Assembly (NCBI GenBank): GCA_023151145.1
Contig: JAKLJM010000035.1
Coordinates: 1 to 6,398, forward strand
DNA length: 6,398 bases
Direction of reading: 5' to 3'
From: Bacteriovoracaceae bacterium
Lineage (GTDB): Bacteria > Bdellovibrionota > Bacteriovoracia > Bacteriovoracales > Bacteriovoracaceae
The notes beneath the pieces are model-generated. The model saw only the letters and a list, made by a program, of their open reading frames with translations, was not told the origin of the DNA and did no database searches. A program made the translations under genes and the position numbers. Shown here in pieces: positions 1 through 5,128 of this stretch. How positions within the stretch are numbered: position 1 is the first letter of the stretch; every line of letters begins with the position of its first letter.

Positions 1-349
1 CTGGTTTATTCCAAGTGATTTGGATATTGAACATTATAAAGGCGAAGAAAAAGATTATTTAAATAAATTATCATCTGGTCTTTTAGAAATGGAAAAAAAA
101 TTTGGTTTACCAGAAGTGGTTTGGATTGTTCTTGGAGCTGATCCTTATGAGCATGATGAATTGGCTTCTACTCAATCCTTAAAATTAAGTCGTGATGAAA
201 TGTTGAAGCGAGATGAGTTATTGTTTAGTTTTTTTAGTGCCCGAAATATTCCACAAGCCTATGTTATGGGTGGTGGCTATGGTGATGAGTCGTGGAAAAT
301 GTATGCCCAATTTTTAGAAATGATTGGGCATACAGAAGAATTACATTAA
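1..349 (+). CDS. Histone deacetylase family protein (AcuC/class IV HDAC-like), C-terminal part
   Basis: The 5' end is cut by the window. The reading frame is open from base 2 (W-F-I-P-S-D...) and runs 115 codons to TAA at 347-349, so the TTG at 20 is an internal Leu codon, not the start. The family comprises Zn-dependent hydrolases that remove acetyl or similar acyl groups from lysines or small amines. The visible piece carries the family's C-terminal signature. The LGADPYEHDEL motif is at about 131-163, and its Asp (codon 140-142) corresponds to the second Zn-ligand Asp of HDACs. An RD helix and IP follow, then GGGYG, whose Tyr (codon 278-280) corresponds to the transition-state Tyr. The catalytic His pair and first Zn ligands lie upstream of the window. 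The gene is convergent with the 5'-nucleotidase gene and their stop codons overlap. Family assignment is firm, but the substrate cannot be told. Confidence 0.85.
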   Translation, partial: WFIPSDLDIEHYKGEEKDYLNKLSSGLLEMEKKFGLPEVVWIVLGADPYEHDELASTQSLKLSRDEMLKRDELLFSFFSARNIPQAYVMGGGYGDESWKMYAQFLEMIGHTEELH

Positions 350-1713
350 GATTGAATTTCGTGTGGAAGCACTCTTCTTAGCGGTCTAAAATAAGTTCTC
401 GGTGAGTACTGAATTAAATCTGAAACCTTCGCCATATAGATACAAGCATATTTTTCAACTTGATCGGCAAAGCGGCTTTCTTCAAGGCCCGCTCGCATCA
501 TTTCTCCCCAGTGAGGATTAAAAAATTTTCTATGCTGGTCTAAGAGATCAGAAATTTCAGAATTAATTTTATCAATATCTAAAAAGAGGTTGTTAATCTC
601 ATCTTTAGAGACGTCTTGTTTGTCTTCATTCTTTAAAATATCTAGCGCATTTAACTTATGTTCAAGTTTTTCTTTCTCAAGCATTTTTAAATCAATTTCT
701 TTTTGAATTGGCGCACTCTTTCTAATGGCATCAATTTCATCAGCTAGAGGATCAAGAACAAGAGCTGTTCGCCAGTTAAACGTTTTTTTAATACTAACAA
801 CGTCACCATAAATATGGTCCCCTAAGTATAAAATTTCATCACCATCAAAGCCCATGTCATTCTGTAATTTTCCGGCCCAACCACCTTGGAAAATTCCCTT
901 AGTGATTTTTCCTTCGTAGTTAGACATTAAACCAGTATTTGGATCGATCGATAAAAAGCTACTCTTGATATTAAAGAATCTTGGCTTACTCGCAAGTGTA
1001 ATGGTGATTTCAAATAATTCTGACCAATGTTTATGCTCTTTTAAAAAAGGAGTAATGGTATGATCGAGCAAGAGTTTGGTGTAGTTGTAGTCAGAGTTCG
1101 TGATAACTAATAATTTTTTGCCATAACGTTTATATCTTTCTAAAAGTTCGACCAATTGTGGATCTTGAATAATATAATCGTCAATGTTTCGACGAACTTC
1201 ATCTTTTAAGGTTCCATCTGAGTGACAAATGTCTAGAGCTTCTTTAATTTCATCTGCTAGAGTTTCAAAATCAGGGATTTTTACACCCTTAGATTTTAAA
1301 TCAACTAACTGCGAATACAGGACACCATTTGATACTGAGAAATTTGTATCTAAACTTTGAATATGAGGCGCCCCAAGATCAATAACGCCAGATCCATAAA
1401 GAGCTTGTTGTTCTTTAAAATCAATTGGAGTTAAACCATGAAAAGATTGTTTTACTTTTCCAAAGCGAGATACTTTTAATAAGTTTCCGTGCTTTTTATC
1501 AATAACTAAACCTTGAATCACACGGTGAAAATCAAATTTTAATTTTAGAATTTCTTCAGGATAACCTTTTTCGGATACTAATTTTTTTAAAGTCTCACGG
1601 TGTGTAAGATGCTCGAAGTTTTCTGTTTTGTAGCGAACAATGGTGTAATCCATATCAAAGCCAATGGCCTTAATTTTTTTCATGTTCAATGTTCTGTTGA
1701 TGTAAATACCCAT
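346..1713 (-). CDS. HAD-IG family 5'-nucleotidase (cytosolic purine 5'-nucleotidase-like)
   Basis: This 455-residue protein is full length for the family related to eukaryotic NT5C2. Members dephosphorylate nucleoside 5'-monophosphates using an Asp nucleophile and Mg2+ in the cytoplasm. HAD motifs appear in order: motif I DMDYT at 20-24 (nucleophile D20, acid/base D22), motif II ITNSDYNYT around 204-212, the motif III Lys in ASKPRFF around 241-247, and motif IV LGDHIYGD at 297-304. Residues about 335-395 are charged and heptad-like, probably a coiled-coil insertion. The C-terminus (RFADQVEKYACIY, then a YFRP and LPHE ending) matches the NT5C2-like tail. The ATG at 1713 is preferred over the ATG at 1683 because the extra residues GIYINRTLN match the conserved VNRSL stretch before motif I, and AAAGGA lies about 5 nt upstream. 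No signal peptide is seen. The gene is divergent from the DUF2227-like gene. The preferred substrate (IMP/GMP or other) is not readable. Confidence 0.93.
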   Translation of the reverse strand: MGIYINRTLNMKKIKAIGFDMDYTIVRYKTENFEHLTHRETLKKLVSEKGYPEEILKLKFDFHRVIQGLVIDKKHGNLLKVSRFGKVKQSFHGLTPIDFKEQQALYGSGVIDLGAPHIQSLDTNFSVSNGVLYSQLVDLKSKGVKIPDFETLADEIKEALDICHSDGTLKDEVRRNIDDYIIQDPQLVELLERYKRYGKKLLVITNSDYNYTKLLLDHTITPFLKEHKHWSELFEITITLASKPRFFNIKSSFLSIDPNTGLMSNYEGKITKGIFQGGWAGKLQNDMGFDGDEILYLGDHIYGDVVSIKKTFNWRTALVLDPLADEIDAIRKSAPIQKEIDLKMLEKEKLEHKLNALDILKNEDKQDVSKDEINNLFLDIDKINSEISDLLDQHRKFFNPHWGEMMRAGLEESRFADQVEKYACIYMAKVSDLIQYSPRTYFRPLRRVLPHEIQS

Positions 1714-1755
1714 TCTAAATCCTTTTATCGTTTCCCTTATTTTTCTTTTTTTGGT

Positions 1756-1761
1756 TATAAT
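1756..1761 (+). promoter_or_regulatory. Consensus -10 hexamer TATAAT, possibly of a leaderless transcript
   Basis: A perfect TATAAT ends 5 bp before the ATG at 1767, which puts the expected start point at or within a base or two of the A of the ATG. No good -35 (the 17-bp position reads TCCCTT) and no Shine-Dalgarno is seen. The opposite strand of the same site reads TATAAC and could serve the divergent nucleotidase gene, giving a shared symmetric -10 region. This is inferred from sequence only. Confidence 0.4.
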
Positions 1762-1766
1762 TGATC

Positions 1767-2282
1767 ATGGCTAAAGGGAAATGGCATGATCGATTCAATC
1801 TCTTCACAGGAGCTGTCATCACTGGCGGTATGATGGGGTTAGAGGTGGGCACTGAAGTGGTCGCGGCGTTTAGTGCCGGATGGCTTTTCTCCACACTGAT
1901 CTTTGGGCCAGATACAGATATTACTCCGAAGAGGCGTTCTCAAATTTTACGTTATTTTTTATACCCTTACTCGTTTTTTTTTCAACATAGGGGGATTTCA
2001 CACCATTTTTTTTGGGGAACAGTGACTAGAAATCTTTATTTATTAGTCCTACTAATCTTTTTCATAAATATTTTTGTTTATTTGGCCAATTTAGTGGGAA
2101 TTAATCTTAGCGTCATGGATTTTCTTATCCAGCTTAAACCTCACTTAAAAGCGTTGTTTTCCAGCGAAAGTCTGATCTTTTGGAAGGCTTTTTTCTCACT
2201 TTTTCTCGGTCAATGGTTATCTGATTTGATGCATTTGTTTATGGATAAATTGGCAGATAAGACCGGCTTTTTTTATAAATAA
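1767..2282 (+). CDS. DUF2227-like putative metal-binding integral membrane protein
   Basis: The ATG at 1767 gives a 171-residue protein. A TTG two codons upstream is in frame but adds nothing recognisable, and neither start has a clear ribosome binding site. The layout resembles the uncharacterised DUF2227 family: an N-terminal His (H7 in KWHDRFN), a hydrophobic segment about 31-47 ending in GPDTD (48-51), a PYS segment, then HRGISHH (74-80) and a TRN motif. A long hydrophobic stretch covers about 89-112, and a last one about 137-157 ends in a DLMHLFMD motif. The His/Asp set (H7, D49, D51, H74, H79, H80, D153, H156, D160) suggests a metal site at the membrane face, as in the broader membrane-bound metal-dependent hydrolase group. 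Activity is unknown. It is divergent from the nucleotidase gene and followed by tRNA-Ala. Family call is moderately sure. Confidence 0.75.
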   Translation: MAKGKWHDRFNLFTGAVITGGMMGLEVGTEVVAAFSAGWLFSTLIFGPDTDITPKRRSQILRYFLYPYSFFFQHRGISHHFFWGTVTRNLYLLVLLIFFINIFVYLANLVGINLSVMDFLIQLKPHLKALFSSESLIFWKAFFSLFLGQWLSDLMHLFMDKLADKTGFFYK

Positions 2283-2287
2283 ATGGC

Positions 2288-2316
2288 TTTTCAAAAAGCA
2301 GGAGATTTTCTAATAT
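2288..2316 (+). promoter_or_regulatory. Candidate promoter of the tRNA-Ala gene
   Basis: TTTTCA (2288-2293) and TAATAT (2311-2316) are separated by 17 bp, each matching 4 of 6 consensus bases. The expected start point is about 11 bp before the mature tRNA 5' end. The overlapping TATAAG (2314-2319) is a better -10 but has no partner at normal spacing. The pair begins only a few bases after the DUF2227-like stop codon. Confidence 0.4.
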
Positions 2317-2333
2317 AAGTTCATCAAGTTTAC

Positions 2334-2409
2334 GGGCTCATAGCTCAGTTGGGAGAGCGCAACGCTGGCAGTGTTGAGGTCTGCGGTTCGATCCCGCATG
2401 GGTCCACCA
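2334..2409 (+). tRNA. tRNA-Ala(GGC)
   Basis: This is a 76-nt cloverleaf with the 3' CCA encoded (2407-2409). The acceptor arm is GGGCTCA with TGGGTCC (two G-U pairs), followed by discriminator A2406. The D arm is GCTC/GAGC with an AGTTGGGA loop. The anticodon stem CAACG/TGTTG closes the loop CTGGCAG with anticodon GGC, which reads alanine GCC/GCU codons. The T arm is TGCGG/CCGCA with TTCGATC. All conserved positions look normal and the variable loop is short (AGGTC). No second tRNA follows, so it appears to be a single-gene unit. Confidence 0.96.
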
Positions 2410-2450
2410 TAAAACTAGATTTGAAAAATCCCAAAAATTTAAACAAAAAA

Positions 2451-2474
2451 TCACCTCTTAATTTTGAGAGGTGA
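2451..2474 (-). terminator. Strong hairpin terminator, best oriented for the minus strand
   Basis: TCACCTCT (2451-2458) pairs perfectly with AGAGGTGA (2467-2474), with an 8-nt loop that may gain a further T-G pair. On the minus strand the hairpin is followed by TTTTTTG, the classic intrinsic-terminator layout, and the stop codon of the small minus-strand frame (2458-2460) lies in it. On the plus strand the following ATCTTATTATCTTT is only moderately U-rich, but the hairpin could also stop tRNA transcription, giving a bidirectional terminator. Confidence 0.75.
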
Positions 2475-2685
2475 ATCTTATTATCTTTAAATGGTTATAT
2501 TCACGCACTCTGAAAGCTTCATCTCTGAAGGCTTCTTCAAAATTAAAATTCAAAATGTCTGTGCATGACAGGGGCGAGCTAATTTTGGCTAACTTTTTGG
2601 CTAGCCATTTTAGCCGTGTTTTTGTGCTCTTCTGAATTTTAGCTTTTTTGTTATTTTTCGTCGTCATCCTATTGAATTTAAACAT
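2458..2685 (-). CDS. Possible small basic protein, hypothetical
   Basis: I do not recognise this protein. The open frame has ATG at 2685 (75 aa) or ATG at 2667 (69 aa, beginning MTTKNNKK). A TTG at 2733 would overlap the divergent regulator start and is disfavoured. The N-terminal half is very basic, with a repeated LAKKLAKI segment that could form an amphipathic helix. The C-terminal half is mixed and contains one Cys. In favour: the frame ends inside a hairpin with a minus-strand U-tract, and it lies head to head with a helix-turn-helix regulator across a palindrome, a common target-regulator layout. Against: neither ATG has a proper Shine-Dalgarno (AGG directly abuts the ATG at 2667), the length is small, and no family is recognised. 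If it is not a gene, 2410-2726 holds only the terminator and the palindrome. Confidence 0.4.
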   Translation of the reverse strand: MFKFNRMTTKNNKKAKIQKSTKTRLKWLAKKLAKISSPLSCTDILNFNFEEAFRDEAFRVREYNHLKIIRFTSQN

Positions 2686-2698
2686 GAGCGTTACGCTC
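2686..2698. promoter_or_regulatory. 13-bp palindrome, candidate operator between divergent genes
   Basis: GAGCGT and ACGCTC are perfect inverted 6-bp arms around a single central T. The site lies 28 bp before the regulator ATG (2727) and directly before the ATG at 2685 of the small minus-strand frame. Perfect symmetry and GC-richness in an AT-rich gap suit a binding site for an Xre-type regulator, possibly the adjacent one. No convincing -35/-10 pair was found around it. The operator role is inferred. Confidence 0.4.
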
Positions 2699-2726
2699 GC
2701 TTGGAAAGCTAAAAAGGAAGAGATGT

Positions 2727-3359
2727 ATGACAAAAAAATGCAAAAGACAGAGTTTAAAAATTACCGATGAACATAGAGCGATTCGGGAGCTTAGGCTTTC
2801 AAAAAATTTAAGCCTAGAAGAAGCTTCACGCCCTTTAGGAATTAAATCAAAAGCACTCGGCCACATTGAAAATGGTCGAGTGAAGCTTACAAAAGAAAAA
2901 ATAGATAAGATTGTTTCAAGTTTAGGGTTTCATTATCACGATTTTCTTCGGGCAAAAAAGAAAGTTAAAGATGATGTGAAAAATAGAGTCCAAAGAAAAA
3001 CTATTAAAAGGGTGCTTAAAAATTCAGATAGAAGAAGCTATCAAAAAATTATCACAAAGGAAGTGAAAGCAATAAAGGCTTTAAGAATTTTGAAAAAGAT
3101 ATCTCAAGATAAAGCGTCAAATCTTTGTGGTTATTCGAGGCCTACCTTTGGCCATATTGAAAATGGCAGAATAATTCTAGATTCAGATCGTATCAATCAC
3201 ATTGTATGCAGCTTAGGTTTTAAAAGAGATGATTTTGAAAAATATTTAAATGCCGAAATAACAAGAGACGTAATTATTAATGATTGTAAACAGAAAATTC
3301 TTGATCTTTCAGATGATCAACTCATGTTAATAAACGGAATTGTCAGAGCTATGAAATAA
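2727..3359 (+). CDS. Tandem double helix-turn-helix (Xre-like) DNA-binding regulator
   Basis: This 210-residue protein starts at ATG 2727, with AAGGAAG ending 6 nt upstream. It has two HTH_3/Xre-like domains: about 15-76 (AIRELRLSKNLSLEEASRPLG, then SKALGHIENGR) and about 112-174 (AIKALRILKKISQDKASNLCG, then SRPTFGHIENGR). GHIENGR occurs at 45-51 and 142-148, an exact 97-residue period, and each copy continues into a matching (V/C)SSLGF-type helix and DDF. A Lys/Arg-rich linker (about 77-110) joins the domains. The C-terminal tail (about 175-210, KILDLSDDQLMLINGIV) is short and shows no ligand or peptidase domain. One polypeptide could bind a palindrome or direct repeat as an internal dimer. 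It is divergent from the small basic protein with a palindrome between them, so autoregulation is plausible. Cytoplasmic. The target genes are unknown. Confidence 0.82.
   Translation: MTKKCKRQSLKITDEHRAIRELRLSKNLSLEEASRPLGIKSKALGHIENGRVKLTKEKIDKIVSSLGFHYHDFLRAKKKVKDDVKNRVQRKTIKRVLKNSDRRSYQKIITKEVKAIKALRILKKISQDKASNLCGYSRPTFGHIENGRIILDSDRINHIVCSLGFKRDDFEKYLNAEITRDVIINDCKQKILDLSDDQLMLINGIVRAMK
2859..3166 (+). repeat. Intragenic duplication of the HTH domain
   Basis: GGCCACATTGAAAATGG (2859-2875) and GGCCATATTGAAAATGG (3150-3166) differ at one base and are 291 bp apart, exactly 97 codons. The flanking protein sequences align through the whole HTH domain, although their DNA has diverged. The regulator gene therefore arose by an in-frame internal duplication or fusion of two related domains. 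Confidence 0.75.
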
Positions 3360-3389
3360 GTTAATTTTCGAAATGTAATATTAGCGGTA

Positions 3390-3430
3390 GCCCAAGATGT
3401 TTAAGTCTTACTTGGGCATCACTTTTATTC
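3390..3430 (+). terminator. Hairpin terminator after the double-HTH gene
   Basis: GCCCAAG (3390-3396) pairs with CTTGGGC (3411-3417) across a 14-nt loop that can pair further inside. The 3' flank ATCACTTTTATTC is moderately U-rich on the plus strand, so it probably ends the regulator transcript. The convergent secreted-protein gene stops at 3429, and the minus-strand flank is not U-rich. Confidence 0.55.
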
Positions 3431-3992
3431 ATTCTAAGTCGTATACATCAATTGTCTCGTTTGATGAATTATTAAAACATTCGTTGTAGCACTGAATATT
3501 TATCCTGAATTCACTAAAACTATCATCATAAATAGGACTATTTGCTAATACATTAGTAACTCCACAAGAAACAGGAGTTGAAATTGTTAGACCATCTTCT
3601 TTAAAGATTCCATTTAACTTACCACGATATGAACCTGAGTACAGAATAAGATCACTTAATTGATTTTTGTCAAATGTTGTAACTAGATTTAAGCTTCCAT
3701 TCAAAAATTGCAATTTAGCTTCATTGTTCAATTTGGAAAGCATTGGGAAAATATCAATCGTGGTTGCTTCAATTTCAGGTTCGAACTGAACTTTTGAACC
3801 GAGCAGTTGCTCCCTTTTGTAATTGAATGCAGCTAAGTATGAAATATTCATTTTAAAAGGTAATTCTTTAGACTGATTGTACATGTCGTGTGAGATTACT
3901 TTCAATAAACATTGTCCCTTTTGCCTAAGATATTTTTCTTTTGAATAAGAATTAAAAGAGAATAAAAAAATCAATGCAAGAAATATTTTCAT
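3429..3992 (-). CDS. Secreted hypothetical protein with four cysteines (187 aa)
   Basis: I do not recognise a family. The ATG at 3992 has GGAG 5 nt upstream and begins a clear Sec signal peptide (MK, then hydrophobic IFLALIFLFSF, with likely cleavage near YS-K at 17/18). The mature part is about 170 residues and looks beta-rich, with alternating hydrophobic stretches (KVQFEPEIEATTIDIF, SLNLVTTF, LILYSGSYRGKLNGIF). Its cysteines are C28, C143, C168 and C172, enough for two disulfides, which fits an oxidising location (periplasm, surface or outside). The C-terminus is acidic (ETIDVYDLE). It is the second gene of a two-gene operon: only 12 bp separate it from the stop codon of the upstream secreted-protein gene, and the ribosome binding site lies in that gap. 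It is convergent with the double-HTH gene. Function unknown. Confidence 0.75.
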   Translation of the reverse strand: MKIFLALIFLFSFNSYSKEKYLRQKGQCLLKVISHDMYNQSKELPFKMNISYLAAFNYKREQLLGSKVQFEPEIEATTIDIFPMLSKLNNEAKLQFLNGSLNLVTTFDKNQLSDLILYSGSYRGKLNGIFKEDGLTISTPVSCGVTNVLANSPIYDDSFSEFRINIQCYNECFNNSSNETIDVYDLE

Positions 3993-4004
3993 AACAGCTC
4001 CAAA

Positions 4005-4622
4005 TTATTTAAGTACGCAAAACATCATTCTGTCGTCAAGTTTTTGTAAAATGTATGTACGTTGAGTTTCTTTTGATTTCTTTATTGCAAATCCCGCTGG
4101 AGCTTTTCGATCATAATAAGATGGAGTGTAGGGATTAACCCCTGCTGGAGATTTAATATAATACAGATAGCTATCTTGCTTATTAGAATAGCCATATTTA
4201 AATTCAAATCCTCTCTTCGTCGCTTCTGTAAATTTTTGTTTGGCGTATTCTCGATTATTATCAACAATTGAAGAACAATTGTTGCTAGTTAATGGTATTT
4301 GTTGACTAAAAATAAGTACTTTTTCACGATCTTTCTCTACAATTACGGGAATTTCGTTGCCTAGATTGGTCATTTCAATGAGTTTTTCTTCAAAGCTTGC
4401 ATTTGTTCCATAACTATAATTTAAATTACCTAAAACACAGGTACCTAGCTTGGAGAAACTATCTTCCGGAATATCGTCTGAAGCAAACCATTCATTTGCG
4501 TAGAAATTAGCGTTATCTGTTATTGATGTTCGTTTTTCCCACGGCGAATATTCTTGATAGCACGCATTTGAAACGTTAGAAAACAGTATAATTAGTGAAC
4601 TAAATAATAATGTCTTTTTCAT
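4005..4622 (-). CDS. Secreted hypothetical protein with four cysteines (205 aa)
   Basis: I do not recognise a family. The ATG at 4622 has AGGAG 5 nt upstream (4628-4632). The signal peptide is MKK, then LLFSSLIILFSNVSNA, with C21 next. Cleavage after A20 is likely. The A20-C21 junction faintly resembles a lipobox but lacks the usual Leu at -3, so a lipoprotein is possible but not favoured. The cysteines are C21, C62, C116 and C202. The C-terminal half is rich in Tyr, Lys and Pro (FKYGYSNKQDSYLYYIKSP, then NPYTPSYYDRKAP), followed by a strand-like ending with C202 near the end (MMFCVLK). It is the first gene of an operon with the 187-aa secreted protein 12 bp downstream. A promoter-like pair and a leader hairpin lie upstream. 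It probably acts in the periplasm or outside; its role is unknown. Confidence 0.75.
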   Translation of the reverse strand: MKKTLLFSSLIILFSNVSNACYQEYSPWEKRTSITDNANFYANEWFASDDIPEDSFSKLGTCVLGNLNYSYGTNASFEEKLIEMTNLGNEIPVIVEKDREKVLIFSQQIPLTSNNCSSIVDNNREYAKQKFTEATKRGFEFKYGYSNKQDSYLYYIKSPAGVNPYTPSYYDRKAPAGFAIKKSKETQRTYILQKLDDRMMFCVLK

Positions 4623-4647
4623 GAAAGCTCCTATTGTTTTTATTTCT

Positions 4648-4682
4648 GTTGTCTTTTTTTAACATGCGTTAGAAAAAACAAC
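4648..4682 (-). promoter_or_regulatory. Long inverted repeat in the leader of the secreted-protein operon
   Basis: On the plus strand, GTTGT-C-TTTTTTTAAC (4648-4663) faces GTTAGAAAAAACAAC (4668-4682) across a 4-nt loop. This gives 15 pairs with one bulged C and one G-U. It begins 26 bp upstream of the ATG at 4622 and would be in the 5' UTR on the minus strand. It is not a usual terminator: the stem is A/U and the 3' flank is A-rich. It may affect mRNA stability or translation, or be a binding site. It is also compatible with chance pairing of a T run with an A run. Confidence 0.4.
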
Positions 4683-4730
4683 CAATGCTCCTTTTTTTTA
4701 GGATCACTTAATGGAAAATTGTGAAATTTT

Positions 4731-4759
4731 TATATAGGTTATAATTATAAGTTCTTCAA
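4731..4759 (-). promoter_or_regulatory. Candidate promoter of the secreted-protein operon
   Basis: On the minus strand, TTGAAG (4754-4759) and TATATA (4731-4736) are 17 bp apart, each with four consensus bases. The start would fall near 4724, giving a leader of about 100 nt that contains the inverted repeat at 4648-4682. The region is very AT-rich, so promoter-like hexamers occur easily. Confidence 0.3.
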
Positions 4760-4901
4760 ATGACGTGCTATTGAGTTATAGCTGTAATAGCTTAAATTTA
4801 AATGAATGATTTTTAATTATTATCAAAACTTTCGGCTTTTAGACAATTCATTTTCTAAGAAATCTAAGTTTCGCTCAATTGAAACGAAGTTATTTAATGT
4901 G

Positions 4902-4958
4902 GGACATATTTTTTTTCCAAGTTTAAATTGCTTCACTTAAATTGGGGGTAATTTGTCC
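4902..4958. other. Long imperfect hairpin in the non-coding region
   Basis: GGACA (4902-4906) pairs with TGTCC (4954-4958). Inside it, ATT (4908-4910) pairs with AAT (4950-4952), CCAA (4917-4920) with TTGG (4942-4945), and TTTAA (4922-4926) with TTAAA (4937-4941), around a 10-nt loop. A run of T opposite GGG could add wobbles on the plus strand. It may be a small structured RNA or a decayed repeat, but AT-rich sequence makes chance pairing likely. Confidence 0.25.
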
Positions 4959-4979
4959 TGTTTTTATATTAATTTCAAG

Positions 4980-4991
4980 ATCATTAATGAT
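4980..4991. repeat. 12-bp perfect palindrome ATCATTAATGAT
   Basis: This is a perfect dyad in the non-coding region, followed by TAATC so that ATTAAT is nearly repeated. It could be an operator, but it sits far from any start codon (about 360 bp from 4622), and AT-rich palindromes of this length are not rare. Confidence 0.25.
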
Positions 4992-5128
4992 TAATCTTCT
5001 TTCTAAAATTAATTTTAAATAATCAACCGGTAGTATTGTAACACTTTGATTAGCAAGAGTTGATTTTTGAATAAATTAAAAAAACAATTTTAATCCCTTT
5101 TCGATAATTATAATTCGAGTCACGTTTT

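Larger units (their letters stand above)
4623..5128. other. About 500 bp AT-rich non-coding region
   Basis: No open frame with a credible start and ribosome binding site is seen on either strand. It lies between the stop of the transglutaminase-like gene and the start of the secreted-pair operon. It holds a promoter-like pair (4731-4759), a leader inverted repeat (4648-4682), a GCTATT/AATAGC inverted repeat (4767-4772 with 4786-4791), a GTTTC/GAAAC pair (4868-4885), a long imperfect hairpin (4902-4958) and a 12-bp palindrome (4980-4991). No strong GC-stem terminator was found for the transglutaminase-like gene; only an A/T stem near 5080-5095 was seen. Confidence 0.6.

Noticed and set aside
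20..22. TTG as the start codon of the first gene
   Set aside because: The frame is open to the window edge (codons W-F-I-P-S-D precede it), and HDAC family proteins need a long N-terminal part with the catalytic residues.
2580..2612. Repeated TTGGCTA and GGCTA/TAGCC hairpin as a regulatory repeat
   Set aside because: It is explained by the repeated LAKKLAKI peptide in the overlapping minus-strand small frame.
2678..2866. Minus-strand open frame of 62 codons
   Set aside because: It lies over the start of the well-supported double-HTH gene, has no ribosome binding site and is low complexity (Phe/Ser/Leu).
4082..4267. Minus-strand open frame of 61 codons
   Set aside because: It is a frame-shifted shadow inside the 205-aa secreted protein gene, which has a signal peptide and ribosome binding site.
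4640..4681. Minus-strand 13-codon leader peptide starting TTG behind AGGAGC
   Set aside because: A TTG start, very short length and no run of regulatory codons; the placement after AGGAGC may be coincidence.
4623..4760. Riboswitch in the leader of the secreted operon
   Set aside because: No known riboswitch core motif is visible; the pairing is simple A/U stem only.
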